DNA of 64,000 nt from Archilochus colubris (lineage: Eukaryota > Chordata > Aves > Apodiformes > Trochilidae). Below the pieces are notes generated by a model. The model did not search any database. It was not told where the DNA came from and worked only from the letters and a program-made list of their open reading frames with translations. Both the position numbers and the translations under genes were made by a program. Shown in pieces: positions 61,779-64,000 of this stretch (its first letter is position 1; every line of letters begins with the position of its first letter). Location: positions 60,951,810 through 61,015,809 of the forward strand of contig CM041083.1 of assembly GCA_023079485.1 (NCBI GenBank), given 5' to 3'.

Positions 61779-64000
61779 CCAGCACACATGCAAAGTTCCA
61801 GAAAGAATTTTTCTTTTTTAGATACATCACTGAACAGGAACTGTTGCTGCCTGTGTAACCATTCCCTTCCCTGCACTTCCAGAAACAGGAGGCTGGGTCC
61901 AGGAAGCCACTGATGTGCAAAGAAATTACTTTCAAGAGTTTCTTTAGAGTCAGACACTGGTAACCTAAGAGAGGAGAACACAACTTGAACATCACTTGGA
62001 GTAATTCAGTCTGCTGACTGAATTTGGCTTATAGGATGCCCTCAGCTGGGCCACTTCTTTTCCCTGTACCAACAACTGACTATCTTTTGCTTTCTTTGCA
62101 CAGTCAGGAGTTTTGGCCCACAAGTCTTTCTTTTCCTCTGTTCCTTCTGTCCTTCATGAAAGGAATCCCTCTGCAACAAAAATATAACCATTTTCCATGC
62201 CCCTGAAGTCAATCAAAATAATTCCTACTGAGTCATGACCCCAGTTAAATTGTGTTCATGTCCTGGAGCTCCAGGGAGCTGTGTGTTTTGGAGCAACTGT
62301 CTGCACAGGCCCTGATTGATGCTCTTGGCTTCATACTTTTTCATAGGAACAGAAAAGGACGTTGATGATGCACAAGGAATTGAGCATTTCTGCAGCTATG
62401 CTCTCTTCTTATTGAGCAAACACATCACAGGCAGCAATTGGGAAATTATCAGCAGGAGTGTGGACTGGGAAGCAAAATCTACATCTGCACTCTCACCAGT
62501 GAAACTGCATGGAAAACCTGGGAGAGGATCACAAATGTTTATTACATAGCTGATGAGGTCCAGAAAATTCTGGCACAATTCTTTAAAAAGATGAAAGCAT
62601 TTTTAAAATTAAAATATTTTCAGCTTCAGATGTGATGTTACATTTAAACGCTAAAGACATTTCTAAGCTGTCATGAGTTAAATAGAAGCAGGCCAACAAG
62701 CTGGCAAATACAGCTTCAGCTTTTCTTTAATAACCTTGCTAGTCCTTAGGGATAGATGGAGTTGCATCAATAGAGCAGTAGGAGACAAGATGGACTCTTG
62801 TGAGTAATGCAGAAAACAAGGACTCCTTCACCACATTTTAAAGGGCATTTTTAGCTGCCCTTAGGACTAGACTTGCTGACTGCCAACTAGCTCCAGGCAC
62901 AAGCAGTGGTGCACTCCAGGCCACAGGATGAGGATGCTTAGGGTCAGGCAGGTGGGCTGGGAGTTGGTGGTTGCACTCAGACACACTTGTCCTATCCACC
63001 TCCAGCGCCCAGGCCTCAGAGGGCAATGATGGAGGTCAGATCAGGAAGCACTCTTTAAGACACTCTGAAGAAGGGATTTGGAAATGTATCAGCCTGATAG
63101 TGTGCAGATATATAATAGAAAATGTTTTCAGTACAAATAATCAAAACCTTGCTTTTCCTAGCTCATCTCTATGGATCATAAGCTTTTTGTTATGTGACTG
63201 TTCAGCCCTTAGGACAGAAGTGCCCACATCTTGACACATTTGTAAGAGAAGTGAAAACAATAAATCAGTAGGAGGCTCTCCACTGACTTCAGAAATCACC
63301 AGACTGGGCTTTCTCTGTCAATACTGATTAGTGATCTCTGCTCTTCAGACATTCATGGCTACTGCCATTGAAATGAATTGGCTGCAACATTACAATAAAA
63401 TGAGGCACATTGCTCTACATCTTATTATGACATAACTGCTTGATAGATCTACAGAGAACTAGTAAGTCACAGCAATACTCCTCTGCTGTTCTTTTATACT
63501 GCCCAGATAACTCATGTCAGAAATGGAAGTAAAAAGATGAAGAAGTCAGCAGAAAAATTTAAAGTGGAATTTGCAATCACTAAATTCAGCAACTGGCTGC
63601 AAATATATCTCTATCTCAGCCTTAGTGCGTAACTTACATGTGTGTTAAGTCGCTGCAACAAAAATCAGAGAGTGCTTGCTTTGAGTGCTCACACAATTGC
63701 AGAGAAACTTAAGAATGCCTAGGGAGGGCTGTGCAGGGAGTGATGGTGGAAGGGTTTGAATATTGTGCAGGAAGAGAGAGAAAGGGAAGGACTGAAACAA
63801 AATGTGGATCAGGAAAATCAGATTACCACAACAAATACAAATAAGCTTTGAAAGACTTTCTGAGTAGACTCTCTAAGAAATGTAAAAAAAAAGTTTGATA
63901 TCTTTTGGTAACAAGACAATGAAATCAGGGAGTCAGCTCTAGCCTGGTCCTCTCAGAGGATGTCATGCTTCTGGTACTCAGACAAAGTCCTTTCTCACAA
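61779..64000. other. Non-coding single-copy sequence to the window end
   Basis: No gene, RNA or repeat recognised. Short open frames of up to 87 codons (for example 62971-63234 plus) have no family resemblance. Confidence 0.6.

Overview
The window looks like vertebrate nuclear DNA, most likely from a bird, and I find no cellular protein-coding gene in it. The identification rests on at least nine 5'-truncated CR1 non-LTR retrotransposon copies. Their 3' ends carry the diagnostic short tandem tail (ATTCTATGAT units), and several still encode the end of the CR1 reverse-transcriptase protein. Two solo-LTR-like insertions with avian-type termini support the same reading. CR1 also occurs in turtles and crocodilians, so bird is an inference, and the species cannot be told from this sequence. 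The background is AT-rich and poor in CpG, with many poly(A)/poly(T) tracts and microsatellites. That is typical of an intergenic region or a very long intron.

Layout: 1-2.4 kb is single-copy sequence with a GAGGA pentanucleotide array (606-690). 2.46-3.53 kb holds two CR1 copies in opposite orientation. Single-copy DNA follows to a plus-strand CR1 at 7.4-7.8 kb, with a perfect 15-bp hairpin just beyond it. 11.7-12.7 kb is the longest CR1, on the minus strand and still carrying RT palm motifs. 12.7-22.1 kb is unique AT-rich DNA. 22.1-24.0 kb is a repeat cluster: an old minus-strand CR1, then a young plus-strand CR1 split by a 324-bp solo-LTR-like insertion. A second, older solo LTR lies at 26.2-26.5 kb. 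Further CR1 copies lie at 29.2-29.6, 35.4-35.5 and 44.6-45.5 kb. From 45.5 to 64 kb the DNA is mostly unique, with an A-rich/T-rich inverted repeat near 46 kb and a short LTR-tail-like fragment near 61.75 kb.

The non-CR1 open frames, up to about 170 codons, show no recognisable domain, no family resemblance and no convincing splice structure. I treat them as chance frames. No tRNA, rRNA, CRISPR array or operon-like organisation was seen, and nothing supports a novel multi-gene system. The observations worth checking are the nested LTR-in-CR1 insertion, the hairpins and inverted repeats, and a few clusters of transcription-factor-like motifs that could be regulatory elements.
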